From NCBI RefSeq assembly GCF_013522705.1, contig NZ_JAAMRE010000002.1:248001-312000 (forward strand): a stretch of 64,000 nucleotides of DNA. The letters run 5' to 3'. The position numbers and the translations under genes are program-made. A model generated the notes under the pieces. It had not been told where the DNA came from, searched no databases, and worked only from the letters and a program-made list of their open reading frames with translations. The stretch is from Pseudomonas lurida (lineage in GTDB: Bacteria > Pseudomonadota > Gammaproteobacteria > Pseudomonadales > Pseudomonadaceae). Shown here in pieces: positions 26,235 through 34,189 of this stretch. Numbering within the stretch: position 1 is the first letter of the stretch; every line of letters begins with the position of its first letter.

Positions 26235-27947
26235 ATGGCCGTAGTAATGAGTGTGCCTGCAACGCGTCAGGTTTCCCGTGCCGACTGGGGCGACCGCATT
26301 TTTGTGGTCGGCGGCAAATGGCTGTGGCTGGGCCTGCTGAGTGTCGCGGTGTTGCTGCCGTTGCTGGCAATCTTCTGGCGTGGTTTCAGCAACGAGGCCG
26401 GGCAGGGCGGCGGTTTTGTCGCTGCACGTGAACTGGTGACCAGCGCCAACTTCCACTGGTTGTTGGGCAATAGCCTGAAAGTCTCCCTCAGCGTGGCGGC
26501 CATCGTCGTACCGCTGGCCTACCTGTTTGCCTACGCGCTGCAACGTACATTGATTCCCGGCAAAGCGATCTGGCGCGGCCTGTCATTGCTGCCATTGATG
26601 GCGCCCTCGATGTTGCCGGGCATCGCGCTGGTATACCTGTTCGGCAACCAGGGTCTGCTGCGCGGGATGCTCGCGGATAATATCTACGGCTTCTGGGGCA
26701 TCGTGCTCGGCGAAGTGATCTACACCTTCCCACACGCGCTGATGATTTTGCTGTCGGCGCTCTCGCTGGCGGATGCGCGCCTGTTCGATGCCGCATCGAG
26801 TATGGGTGCCAGCCCGGCCCGGGCGTTTCGCAGCATTACCTGGCCGGCCACGCGCCAGGCCGTGTTCGCCGCGTTCTGCCTGGTGTTCACCCTGACCATC
26901 ACCGATTTCGGCGTGCCTGTGGTGGTTGGCGGCGATTATCAGGTACTGGCGCTGGAGGCGTACAAGGCGGTGGTCGGCCAGCAGCAGTTCGGTCGCGGTG
27001 CATTGATCGGCATGGTCCTGCTGCTGCCGGCGCTGTTCAGCTTCGCTGTGGACGCCTGGCTGCGCCGCCGTCACGGCGATGCCATGAGCGGTCGCGCCCA
27101 AGTCTTTCGTCCGGCGCCGTCGCGCTTGAGAGACGCCTGCTACCTGGTCATCGTGCTGCTGATCTGCGCAGTGCTGCTGCTGGTGTTCGGCATGGCGGTG
27201 TACTCCTCGCTGGTGAAATTCTGGCCGTACAACCTGTCGCTGTCCCTCAGCCACTACCAGTTCGAGGACACCGCCGGCGGCGGTTGGCTGGCGTATCGCA
27301 ACAGCCTGGCCCTGGCGCTGTGTACGGCATTGATCGGCAGCGTGCTGATTTTCACCGGTGCCTACCTGATGGAAAAGACCAAGGGCCAGAAGCACCTCAA
27401 TCTGACGTTGCGCATGCTCAGTTTCATTCCGATGGCGGTGCCGGGGTTGGTGCTGGGTTTGGGCTACGTGTTCTTTTTCAACCTCAACGGCAACCCGCTG
27501 CATGTGTTCTACGGGACCATGACCCTGTTGGTGGTGTGCACCATTGCTCACTATTTGACCACCGCACAGATGACCGCTACTACCGCGCTGCGCCAGTTGG
27601 ACGCTGAGTTTGAAGCCGCCGCGCTGTCGCTCAAGGCGCCGCTGTATCGCCATTACTTGAAAGTCACGGTACCGATCTGCCTGCCGGCGCTGCTGGACAT
27701 CCTGCGCTATTTATTCGTGTCGGCGATGACCACCGTGTCCGCCGCGATCTTCCTCTACAGCCCCGACACCATTCTCGCCGCCGTTGCCGTGTTGAACATG
27801 GACGACGCCGGCAATGTAGGCGGCGCGGCGGCCATGTCCACTTTGATCCTGTTCACCTCGGGCGGCGTCTCGCTGCTGCTGGCGTGGGCGTCACGCGGCG
27901 CCTTGCGTCGCTCCCAAGCCTGGCGCCAGACCGCGCCCGGCCAATAA
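26235..27947 (+). CDS. ABC transporter permease, 2-aminoethylphosphonate type (fused double permease)
   Basis: 570 residues from the ATG at 26235, with about twelve membrane helices. Two binding-protein-dependent permease domains are fused in one chain; the EAA-type loops are near residues 190-210 (DAASSMGASPARAFRSITWP) and 460-480 (EFEAAALSLKAPLYRHYLKV). Fused permeases of this kind occur in Fe(III) and 2-aminoethylphosphonate importers. The gene is coupled to the ATPase gene and 22 bp before the binding protein gene. An in-frame ATG at 26247 is an alternative start. Confidence 0.87.
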   Translation: MAVVMSVPATRQVSRADWGDRIFVVGGKWLWLGLLSVAVLLPLLAIFWRGFSNEAGQGGGFVAARELVTSANFHWLLGNSLKVSLSVAAIVVPLAYLFAYALQRTLIPGKAIWRGLSLLPLMAPSMLPGIALVYLFGNQGLLRGMLADNIYGFWGIVLGEVIYTFPHALMILLSALSLADARLFDAASSMGASPARAFRSITWPATRQAVFAAFCLVFTLTITDFGVPVVVGGDYQVLALEAYKAVVGQQQFGRGALIGMVLLLPALFSFAVDAWLRRRHGDAMSGRAQVFRPAPSRLRDACYLVIVLLICAVLLLVFGMAVYSSLVKFWPYNLSLSLSHYQFEDTAGGGWLAYRNSLALALCTALIGSVLIFTGAYLMEKTKGQKHLNLTLRMLSFIPMAVPGLVLGLGYVFFFNLNGNPLHVFYGTMTLLVVCTIAHYLTTAQMTATTALRQLDAEFEAAALSLKAPLYRHYLKVTVPICLPALLDILRYLFVSAMTTVSAAIFLYSPDTILAAVAVLNMDDAGNVGGAAAMSTLILFTSGGVSLLLAWASRGALRRSQAWRQTAPGQ

Positions 27948-27969
27948 ACAACCCTGAAGGAGGTTCCTT

Positions 27970-28992
27970 ATGTTCAAGCCCCTGGCGCTGGTCGCTGCCG
28001 TACTCACCGCATTCAGCCTGAATGCCTTCGCCAAGACCGACCTCACCGTGTACACGGCCCTCGAAGCCGAGCAGTTGAAGACCTATAAAAAAGCCTTCGA
28101 GCAGGCCAACCCCGATATCGAGATCAAATGGGTACGCGACTCCACCGGGATCATCACCGCCAAGCTGCTGGCTGAAAAAGATCGCCCGCAGGCTGACGTG
28201 GTGTGGGGCCTGGCCGCCTCGAGCCTGGCGATCCTCGAGCAGCAGGGCATGCTGGACAACTATGCGCCGAAGGATTTGGACAAGATCGGCAAGAATTACC
28301 GCGACCCTGCCAATCCGCCCGCGTGGGTCGGCATGGACGTCTGGGCCGCGACGATCTGTTTCAATACCGTCGAAGCCGAGAAGCAGGGCCTGACCAAACC
28401 GGTGAGCTGGCAGGACCTGACCAAACCTGAATACAAGGGCAAGATCGTGATGCCCAACCCGGCGTCGTCCGGCACCGGTTTCCTTGACGTGAGTGCCTGG
28501 TTGCAAACCTTCGGCGAGAAGCAGGGCTGGCAGTACATGGATGACCTGCACCAGAACATCGGCCAGTACGTCCACTCCGGTTCCAAGCCGTGCAAGTTGG
28601 CGGCTTCCGGTGAATTCCCGATCGGTATTTCGTTTGAGTACCCGGCGGTCCAGCTCAAACGCCAAGGGGCGCCGCTGGACATCATCCTGCCCAAAGAAGG
28701 CCTGGGCTGGGACATCGAAGCCACCGCCGTGATGAAAGGCACCGCCCACGCCGAGGCGGCGAAAAAACTCGCCGACTTCTCCGCCAGCCCCGCAGCCATG
28801 GAGCTGTACAAGGACAACTTTGCGGTACTCGCCCAGCCAGGTATCGCCAAGCCGCAGACCGAGTTGCCGGCCGACTACGAGCAACGCTTGATCAAGAACG
28901 ACTTCGCCTGGGCCTCGAAAAACCGCGACAGCATCCTGACCGAATGGCGCAAGCGCTATGACGGTAAGTCGGAGAAGGTCGCCGGTCAGTAA
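27970..28992 (+). CDS. periplasmic 2-aminoethylphosphonate-type binding protein
   Basis: 340 residues behind a strong AAGGAGG ribosome site. The signal peptide ends near residue 21 (NAFA). The mature part, beginning KTDLTVYTALEAEQLK, is a type-2 solute-binding fold of the iron/phosphonate group: EIKWVRDSTGIITAKLLAE, ADVVWGLAASSLA and NPASSGTGFLDV. Iron-binding members use paired tyrosines near the C terminus, which are not evident here, consistent with an organic ligand. Assignment to aminoethylphosphonate rests on the family and on the catabolic genes next to it. It should be the most abundant product of the operon. Confidence 0.85.
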   Translation: MFKPLALVAAVLTAFSLNAFAKTDLTVYTALEAEQLKTYKKAFEQANPDIEIKWVRDSTGIITAKLLAEKDRPQADVVWGLAASSLAILEQQGMLDNYAPKDLDKIGKNYRDPANPPAWVGMDVWAATICFNTVEAEKQGLTKPVSWQDLTKPEYKGKIVMPNPASSGTGFLDVSAWLQTFGEKQGWQYMDDLHQNIGQYVHSGSKPCKLAASGEFPIGISFEYPAVQLKRQGAPLDIILPKEGLGWDIEATAVMKGTAHAEAAKKLADFSASPAAMELYKDNFAVLAQPGIAKPQTELPADYEQRLIKNDFAWASKNRDSILTEWRKRYDGKSEKVAGQ

Positions 28993-28996
28993 TGAT

Positions 28997-29102
28997 CGTT
29001 CCCACGCTCCTCGTGGGAATGCTGCCCTGGACGCTCCGCGTCCGCTGTTAAATGAGTGACGCAGAGCGTCACTGGATGCATTCCCACAGAGTGTGGGAAC
29101 GA
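28997..29102. repeat. composite four-hairpin repeat inside the phosphonate operon
   Basis: Four consecutive hairpins: TTCCCACG/CGTGGGAA (28999-29019), GGACGC/GCGTCC (29029-29043), AGTGACGC/GCGTCACT (29055-29073) and TTCCCACA/TGTGGGAA (29081-29099). The first and last units can also pair with each other. The element lies between the binding-protein stop and the FAD enzyme start, and its last bases (GAGAGG) form the next ribosome site. Confidence 0.85.
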
Positions 29103-29111
29103 GAGGAACGC

Positions 29112-30239
29112 ATGAGCAGTGATCTGTTAATTGTCGGCGCCGGCATCCTCGGCCTGTCCCACGCCTACGCCGCCGCCAAGCGTGGGCTCAAGGTCAAGGT
29201 GTTCGAACGCAGCACCACGCCCCTGGGCGCCTCGGTACGTAACTTCGGCCAGGCCCTGGTTACCGGCCAGCCGCCTGGGCCGATGCTCGACCTGGCGCGG
29301 CAAAGCCGTGACATCTGGGGGCATTGGGCCCAGGTGGCGGGCCTGCCGCTCAAGCGCAACGGCGCTTACCTGTTCGCCCGCACCGAAGCGGAAGAACACC
29401 TGCTGGAAGCGTTCTGCGCCGGGCGCGCGCAGGAACACGGGTACAACGTGGAGCTGCTGCAGGGCGCGGCAATGCGCGATCTGTACGGCGGCCAGTTCCG
29501 TCATCACCGGGCCGCGCTGCACGGTCGCGACGACCAGCAACTGCATTCGCGGGAAGCTCTCCCGGCGTTGATCGACTATCTTCGCCGCGAACTGAAGGTG
29601 GAATTTCACTTTTCTACGCTGGTGCGCGACGTTGAGCCGGGCCACGTGCACAGCACAGCGGGCAGCTTTCGCGGCGAACAGATCATCGTCTGTTCCGGCC
29701 ATGATTACCAAACCCTGCTGGCCGAAGCGCTGGCCGAACTCAACCCGAGTATCTGCCGCCTGCAAATGCTACGGGCGCGACCAGCGCTGAATCTGAACCT
29801 GCAACATGCTTTGCTCACGGGCCTCAGTTGCGTGCATTACGGCGCGTTCGCCGATCTGCCGGAAGCGGCGGCGGTGCAGGCGCAGATCCTGCGCGATGCG
29901 CCGCACCTGCACGAGCATGGCATTCATCTGCTGATCAGCCCCACGCCTTATGGTGAGCTGATCATCGGCGATTCCCATGATTACGGCCGGGATGCGTCAC
30001 CCTTCAACGGCGAACAGGTGGACAACTGGATGATTGAACTGGCCGAGCAGACCCTGGGTTGTGCAATTCAGGTAGTCGAGCGCTGGCAGGGGGTCTATGG
30101 CGCGCGCGGGCCAGGACCGTTTTCCTTCGTACGGGCGGCGCCCGGGGTCAGCGCGGCGTTGATGCACACCGGCGTGGGCATGAGCGTGGGGCCGGCGCTG
30201 GGCGAGCGCAACGTTGCGGCGCTGTGGGGTGAGGCGTGA
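29112..30239 (+). CDS. FAD-dependent oxidoreductase of phosphonate clusters (DAO family)
   Basis: 375 residues from the ATG at 29112, ten bases after the GAGAGG edge of the repeat. The Rossmann FAD motif is IVGAGILGLSHAYAAAKRG, with VFERS at the second strand, and GVGMSVGPALGERN closes the cofactor site at the C terminus. It belongs to the D-amino-acid-oxidase-like clade that travels with phosphonate genes (TIGR03364). Related enzymes (PbfC/PbfD) oxidise N-methylated aminoethylphosphonate, so it probably acts on a C-N bond of an aminophosphonate. Its stop overlaps the HD gene start by four bases, so the two are translationally coupled. Confidence 0.82.
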   Translation: MSSDLLIVGAGILGLSHAYAAAKRGLKVKVFERSTTPLGASVRNFGQALVTGQPPGPMLDLARQSRDIWGHWAQVAGLPLKRNGAYLFARTEAEEHLLEAFCAGRAQEHGYNVELLQGAAMRDLYGGQFRHHRAALHGRDDQQLHSREALPALIDYLRRELKVEFHFSTLVRDVEPGHVHSTAGSFRGEQIIVCSGHDYQTLLAEALAELNPSICRLQMLRARPALNLNLQHALLTGLSCVHYGAFADLPEAAAVQAQILRDAPHLHEHGIHLLISPTPYGELIIGDSHDYGRDASPFNGEQVDNWMIELAEQTLGCAIQVVERWQGVYGARGPGPFSFVRAAPGVSAALMHTGVGMSVGPALGERNVAALWGEA

Positions 30240-30799
30240 GTAGCCCGGAGCAGACGATTGCCGACGTGTTCGGCCTGTACGAACAGCACGGCGCGGTGGA
30301 ATACATCGGCGAACCGGTGTCGCAGCTCGAGCATATGTCCCAGGCCGCGCAGCAGGCCCTCGCCGAAGGCGTCGATGACGAAGTGGTATTAGCGGCGTTC
30401 TTTCATGATATCGGCCATCTTTGTGATCAACGTGCCGAGAGCATGGGCGGTTACGGCGTGGTCAGCCATGAGCGGCTGGGGGCGGATTACCTGCGCCGAG
30501 CCGGCTTCAGCGAACGCCTGGCCAGGCTTGTGGAGTATCACGTCCAGGCCAAGCGTTACCTGACCTTCAGCCAGCCGGATTATTACGCACGCCTGAGCGA
30601 GGCCAGCCGCCGCACCCTGGCTTACCAGGGCGGCATGATGAGTGCGGTCGAGGCCCGGGCCTTCGAACAGGACCCGCTCTGCGTGGTGAGTGTGCGTCTG
30701 CGGCATTGGGATGAGATGGCCAAGCAGCCCAATGTGCCGCCGCTCGACCTTGAATGGCTCAAGGCCAAGGCACGGCGGTTGCTGACGGCTCAGTCCTGA
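30236..30799 (+). CDS. PhnZ-like HD-domain mixed-valence diiron oxygenase
   Basis: 187 residues from a GTG overlapping the previous stop. The HD motif is FFHDIGH. Counting residues, Tyr23, Glu26, His33, His57-Asp58, His61, His79, His102, Lys106 and Asp159 fall at the same places (shifted by one or two) as the iron ligands and substrate residues of PhnZ. PhnZ splits (R)-2-amino-1-hydroxyethylphosphonate into glycine and phosphate using Fe and O2. The conserved Glu26 suggests a free-amine substrate and not the trimethylated one used by TmpB. No PhnY-type hydroxylase is beside it. Its 3' end overlaps the convergent GTPase gene by ten bases. Confidence 0.85.
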   Translation: MSSPEQTIADVFGLYEQHGAVEYIGEPVSQLEHMSQAAQQALAEGVDDEVVLAAFFHDIGHLCDQRAESMGGYGVVSHERLGADYLRRAGFSERLARLVEYHVQAKRYLTFSQPDYYARLSEASRRTLAYQGGMMSAVEARAFEQDPLCVVSVRLRHWDEMAKQPNVPPLDLEWLKAKARRLLTAQS

Positions 30800-32157
30800 T
30801 CGAGGCGCTCGGCGAGGGCGTCGATCTGTTCCTGGCGCTCGGCCTGGCTCAGTCTGGCGTGGGGGTTGAGGGACGACCATTGCGGGTGGGCGCGGGCCTT
30901 ATGCAGGGCGTCGGGCAGTTTGCCCTCGCGCCAGGTTTTGTCCTGGGGTGTGTCCACTTTGATGCTGTGCATCGCCGCATGGCCGCGCAGGTTGAGGGCC
31001 TTGAGCAACTGGCGTTGGCGCAGGGCGAGCAGGCGCAGCACGCTGTCGTCCACGGTCAGCTCGCGGTGACCCTTGAGCTTGCCCATCAAGCGGTTGCCAT
31101 AGCTGCGTGCGGTTTGCAGCGCGCCTCCGGCAATCGCACCGGCCAGGGCGGCGGCGCCGAGGGTCAGGCCGCCGACCAGCAGATCCACACCCGCACCGGC
31201 CGCCGCACCGGCAGCGATCCCGCCGCCGACGCGCACGCCGAGTTGCTTGAGGGTTTCGGGGTTGAACAGGTCGTCGCCCCAGCGCCCGTCCAGCAACGGC
31301 AAATCACTGGCGGCGGCATCCTGCGGGCGGAACCCGAAGAGTTTGAGCAAGGCGTCCACACACTTTTGTTCGCGTTGACGCATAGCCTTGCGCAGTTCGC
31401 CGATTGCGTTGTGCTCGTCCTCGGTGACCACGCTGCGTCGGCACGCGGCGCAGTCGATCAGCAGCTCGGCGATCAACCGCGCGGCGCTTTGCTGGCGGGC
31501 CTGGCGTTGAGCCTCCTGGTCAAGAACCAGCCTTTCTAACTGCGGCCGGGCGTTTTCCAGCAGCAGGGCGAGGCTTTCATACAAGCGCCGTTCGCCGTCT
31601 TCGGGCGGCGCGACGCTGTCAAAACGCACCAGCGCATGCAGGCCGAGGCGTGCCAGGGCTTCACGCCAGTCCGGCTCGCGGTGGTCGCTGCTGCTGACGA
31701 AGTTGAGTATCGGCAACAACGGCTTGCCGCAACTGGCCAGCACCTGCAGTTCGTCGCGGTATTTGGCGAGCACCGGTTCGCGGGCATCGATCACGTACAA
31801 GCCGGCGTCCGAGGCCTGCAGTTGGCGCAGCACCTTGGCCTCCTGTTCGAACCGCTGGCGCGCTTCACTGCCCTCCAGGAAGCGCGCCAGGCGCGCCGGG
31901 CCGTCAAGCCGTTCGCCAGGGCGGTCCAGGCGCTCCAGGTAATCGAGCAGGGCGATGGCGTCTTCCAGACCGGGCGTGTCGTACAACTCCAGCAAGGCTT
32001 CACCGTCCACCGACAGGCGCGCGCCTTCGACATGCCGCGTGGTGCTGGGGCGATGGGATACTTCGCCGAAGCCCACATCGCGGGTCAGGGTACGCAACAG
32101 CGAGGTCTTGCCGACGTTGGTGTGGCCGACCACGGCGAGTTTCAACGGCTTAGTCAT
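30790..32157 (-). CDS. GTPase with DUF3482 domain
   Basis: 455 residues. An Era/TrmE-like G domain fills the N-terminal half: Walker A GHTNVGKTS (11-19), a switch II-like YDTPG and a strand ending in IDAREP. The C-terminal DUF3482 half contains a glycine/alanine-rich stretch (about 300-345) that looks like a glycine-zipper membrane-inserting hairpin. The gene overlaps the 3' end of the DUF2868 gene by eight bases, and the two always seem to occur together, so they likely form one membrane GTPase system. Its cellular role is unknown. Confidence 0.85.
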   Translation of the reverse strand: MTKPLKLAVVGHTNVGKTSLLRTLTRDVGFGEVSHRPSTTRHVEGARLSVDGEALLELYDTPGLEDAIALLDYLERLDRPGERLDGPARLARFLEGSEARQRFEQEAKVLRQLQASDAGLYVIDAREPVLAKYRDELQVLASCGKPLLPILNFVSSSDHREPDWREALARLGLHALVRFDSVAPPEDGERRLYESLALLLENARPQLERLVLDQEAQRQARQQSAARLIAELLIDCAACRRSVVTEDEHNAIGELRKAMRQREQKCVDALLKLFGFRPQDAAASDLPLLDGRWGDDLFNPETLKQLGVRVGGGIAAGAAAGAGVDLLVGGLTLGAAALAGAIAGGALQTARSYGNRLMGKLKGHRELTVDDSVLRLLALRQRQLLKALNLRGHAAMHSIKVDTPQDKTWREGKLPDALHKARAHPQWSSLNPHARLSQAERQEQIDALAERLDQD

Positions 32158-33529
32158 GACCGGTCTCCAGCCAGTTCAACGGTGCGCAGTCGGCGAAGGG
32201 AAGCTCGAGCTGTTGCAGCGCGTTGTGCCAATCGCCCAGGCGTTCGGCGTCCAGCGCCTGGCCGGGTGGCGCCTGCAACAGCCAGACGCGGGCGGCGCTG
32301 GCGCTGCGAGCCAGTTCGGCGATCAGCGCCAGGCTGCCGCGATCCGGCGAGCGCCGTGGGTCGCAGGCAATGGCCAGGCGCGCAGGTGGGAAGCGCGTGA
32401 GTTGTTCCAGCAGTTTGTGGCGCGATTCGCGGCTGTCGAGAATACCGGCGTTACTCACGTTGGCCGGTAGTTTGGGCGGCCAGGGGTGCTGACCGTCCAG
32501 TTCGATGGCCACCAGCAGGGCGCCATTGCTGTCCTGTTCACTGACGCCGCCGATGACGGCATGCAAGTGATCGGGCGCGGCGTCATTAACCCCAAGACGC
32601 TCGCTGCTTGGCATCAGGCGCTCGCGCAGTTGGCTGTAGCCGGGCAGGTTGAGGTCTAGGCGCAGGGCGGCGCGTCCGCGTTTCCAGCGCCACAGGCAGA
32701 GCAGGGCGAGGATCAGGCGAGGCAGCAGGCCGTAAACCAGCAGCACGCCGACCAGCCACGCTGCCCAGGCCTGGCGCGCACGCTCGATATTCACGGCTGC
32801 ATCCCCGCTGGCGCGGATCATCTCGGCGCTTGGCACGTTGAAGCCGAGCAGGGCAGGCAAGGTACCCAGCGCTTGTGTCACAGCGACGAAGGTATCGGCG
32901 CCGAGGATAGTGGTTTCCCACACAAAGCCGTAGCGGCGTGTGGCAAGCAATGTCAGAAGAATCACCAGCGCACTGAGCAATGCCAGCAGCCAGAGGCTGT
33001 TGACCAGGACGCCTACGGCCCAGCGATTGAGCTTCTGCCGTTGCAACAGCAGTAACAGGGCCGGGGCCAATTGCGCGGCCTTGGCATCGCGTGCGAATTT
33101 TTCGCTGAGCCACAGCCACAGGCGCCCGAGGCTGGCGCTATGTTCGCCGGCCAATAGCAGGCCCAATGCCCAGCTGATCAGCAGAATCAGGTTCAAGCCG
33201 AGCAGGCTGCCCAGCGCCCAGAACACGTTCACTGGCGCCAATCCGTTACCCAGCGCGGCAAACGCCAGGGCGGCACCGCTGACCACCGCGAGTATCGCCA
33301 GCAGCACCAGCGCCAGGCGCGCGCCTTGCAACCAGCGGGTCAGGGCCGCCACCAAGCCATCGCGCTCGGCCAGGTGCAAGGCGCGTCGTTGAATGCGCGT
33401 CGGCAGGTCGCCTCCGGCCGTGCGGGCCAGGCGGTTGGCTTCCTGGTCTTCGAGGTTGCCGGCGTGTTCTTCACGCAGCCGCACGGTTTCCGTCAGCCAG
33501 AGTGTGTGTAGCGAGTTCAGTGCAGTCAC
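32150..33529 (-). CDS. DUF2868 membrane protein
   Basis: 459 residues from a GTG start. About four to five membrane helices are visible (near residues 70-95, 100-125, 170-200 and 270-295), followed by a soluble C-terminal domain with SSERLGVND and LAIACDPRRSPDRG segments. DUF2868 proteins have no known activity. The gene overlaps the downstream DUF3482 GTPase by eight bases, so translation is coupled and the products probably bind each other at the membrane. It is divergent from folA across 69 bp. Confidence 0.8.
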   Translation of the reverse strand: MTALNSLHTLWLTETVRLREEHAGNLEDQEANRLARTAGGDLPTRIQRRALHLAERDGLVAALTRWLQGARLALVLLAILAVVSGAALAFAALGNGLAPVNVFWALGSLLGLNLILLISWALGLLLAGEHSASLGRLWLWLSEKFARDAKAAQLAPALLLLLQRQKLNRWAVGVLVNSLWLLALLSALVILLTLLATRRYGFVWETTILGADTFVAVTQALGTLPALLGFNVPSAEMIRASGDAAVNIERARQAWAAWLVGVLLVYGLLPRLILALLCLWRWKRGRAALRLDLNLPGYSQLRERLMPSSERLGVNDAAPDHLHAVIGGVSEQDSNGALLVAIELDGQHPWPPKLPANVSNAGILDSRESRHKLLEQLTRFPPARLAIACDPRRSPDRGSLALIAELARSASAARVWLLQAPPGQALDAERLGDWHNALQQLELPFADCAPLNWLETGHD

Positions 33530-33598
33530 GCGCTGTCCTGTTGAGCAAGTGAGTCTGGAGCATAACCGCTGACTCGCGGCTCTGGTATTCTCGTCGCC

Positions 33599-34111
33599 AT
33601 GAAAAAAACTCTCCCTCTAAGCCTGATCGCGGCCCTCGGTGAAAACCGCGTGATCGGCGTCGACAACCGCATGCCCTGGCATTTGCCCGGGGATTTCAAA
33701 TATTTCAAGGCCACCACCCTCGGCAAGCCGATCATTATGGGGCGCAAGACCTGGGACTCCCTGGGCCGACCGCTGCCGGGGCGCTTGAACATTGTGGTCA
33801 GCCGTCAGACCGACCTGGCGCTGGAAGGTGCGGAAGTTTTTCCGTCACTGGAGGCCGCCGTCGAGCGCGCCGAGGCATGGGCATTGGAGCAGGGCGTGGA
33901 CGAGCTGATGCTGATCGGCGGTGCGCAGTTGTATGCGCAGGGCCTGGAGCTGGCGGATCGGTTGTATTTGACGCGGGTGGCGTTGAGTCCGGAAGGGGAT
34001 GCGTGGTTTCCGGAGTTTGATCGCAGCCAGTGGACGCTGGTGTCGAATGCTGAGAATGCGGCTGAGGGCGACAAGCCAGCCTACAACTTTGAAGTTTGGG
34101 AAAAAGCCTAA
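33599..34111 (+). CDS. folA: dihydrofolate reductase
   Basis: 170 residues. The enzyme reduces dihydrofolate to tetrahydrofolate with NADPH and is the trimethoprim target. The N-terminal strand LIAALGENRVIGVDNRMPWHLP contains the Met20-loop equivalent and the substrate-binding Asp is replaced in position by the acidic residue pattern of this family; the NADPH motif is IIMGRKTWDSLGRPLPGR and MLIGGAQLY follows. It works with thyA of this window in the folate cycle. A REP pair follows its stop. Confidence 0.95.
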   Translation: MKKTLPLSLIAALGENRVIGVDNRMPWHLPGDFKYFKATTLGKPIIMGRKTWDSLGRPLPGRLNIVVSRQTDLALEGAEVFPSLEAAVERAEAWALEQGVDELMLIGGAQLYAQGLELADRLYLTRVALSPEGDAWFPEFDRSQWTLVSNAENAAEGDKPAYNFEVWEKA

Positions 34112-34116
34112 AAGCA

Positions 34117-34180
34117 TAGGGGGCAAGCCCCTTCCCACATTGATATGCACGCCAAATGTGGGAGGGGGCTTGCCCCCGAT
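34117..34180. repeat. paired inverted REP elements
   Basis: Two facing copies (34117-34142 and 34155-34180) of the GGGGGCAAGCCCC-TTCCCACATT unit with a 12-base loop, between convergent folA and the cystine transporter gene. Confidence 0.85.
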
Positions 34181-34189
34181 GGCGGTCTA

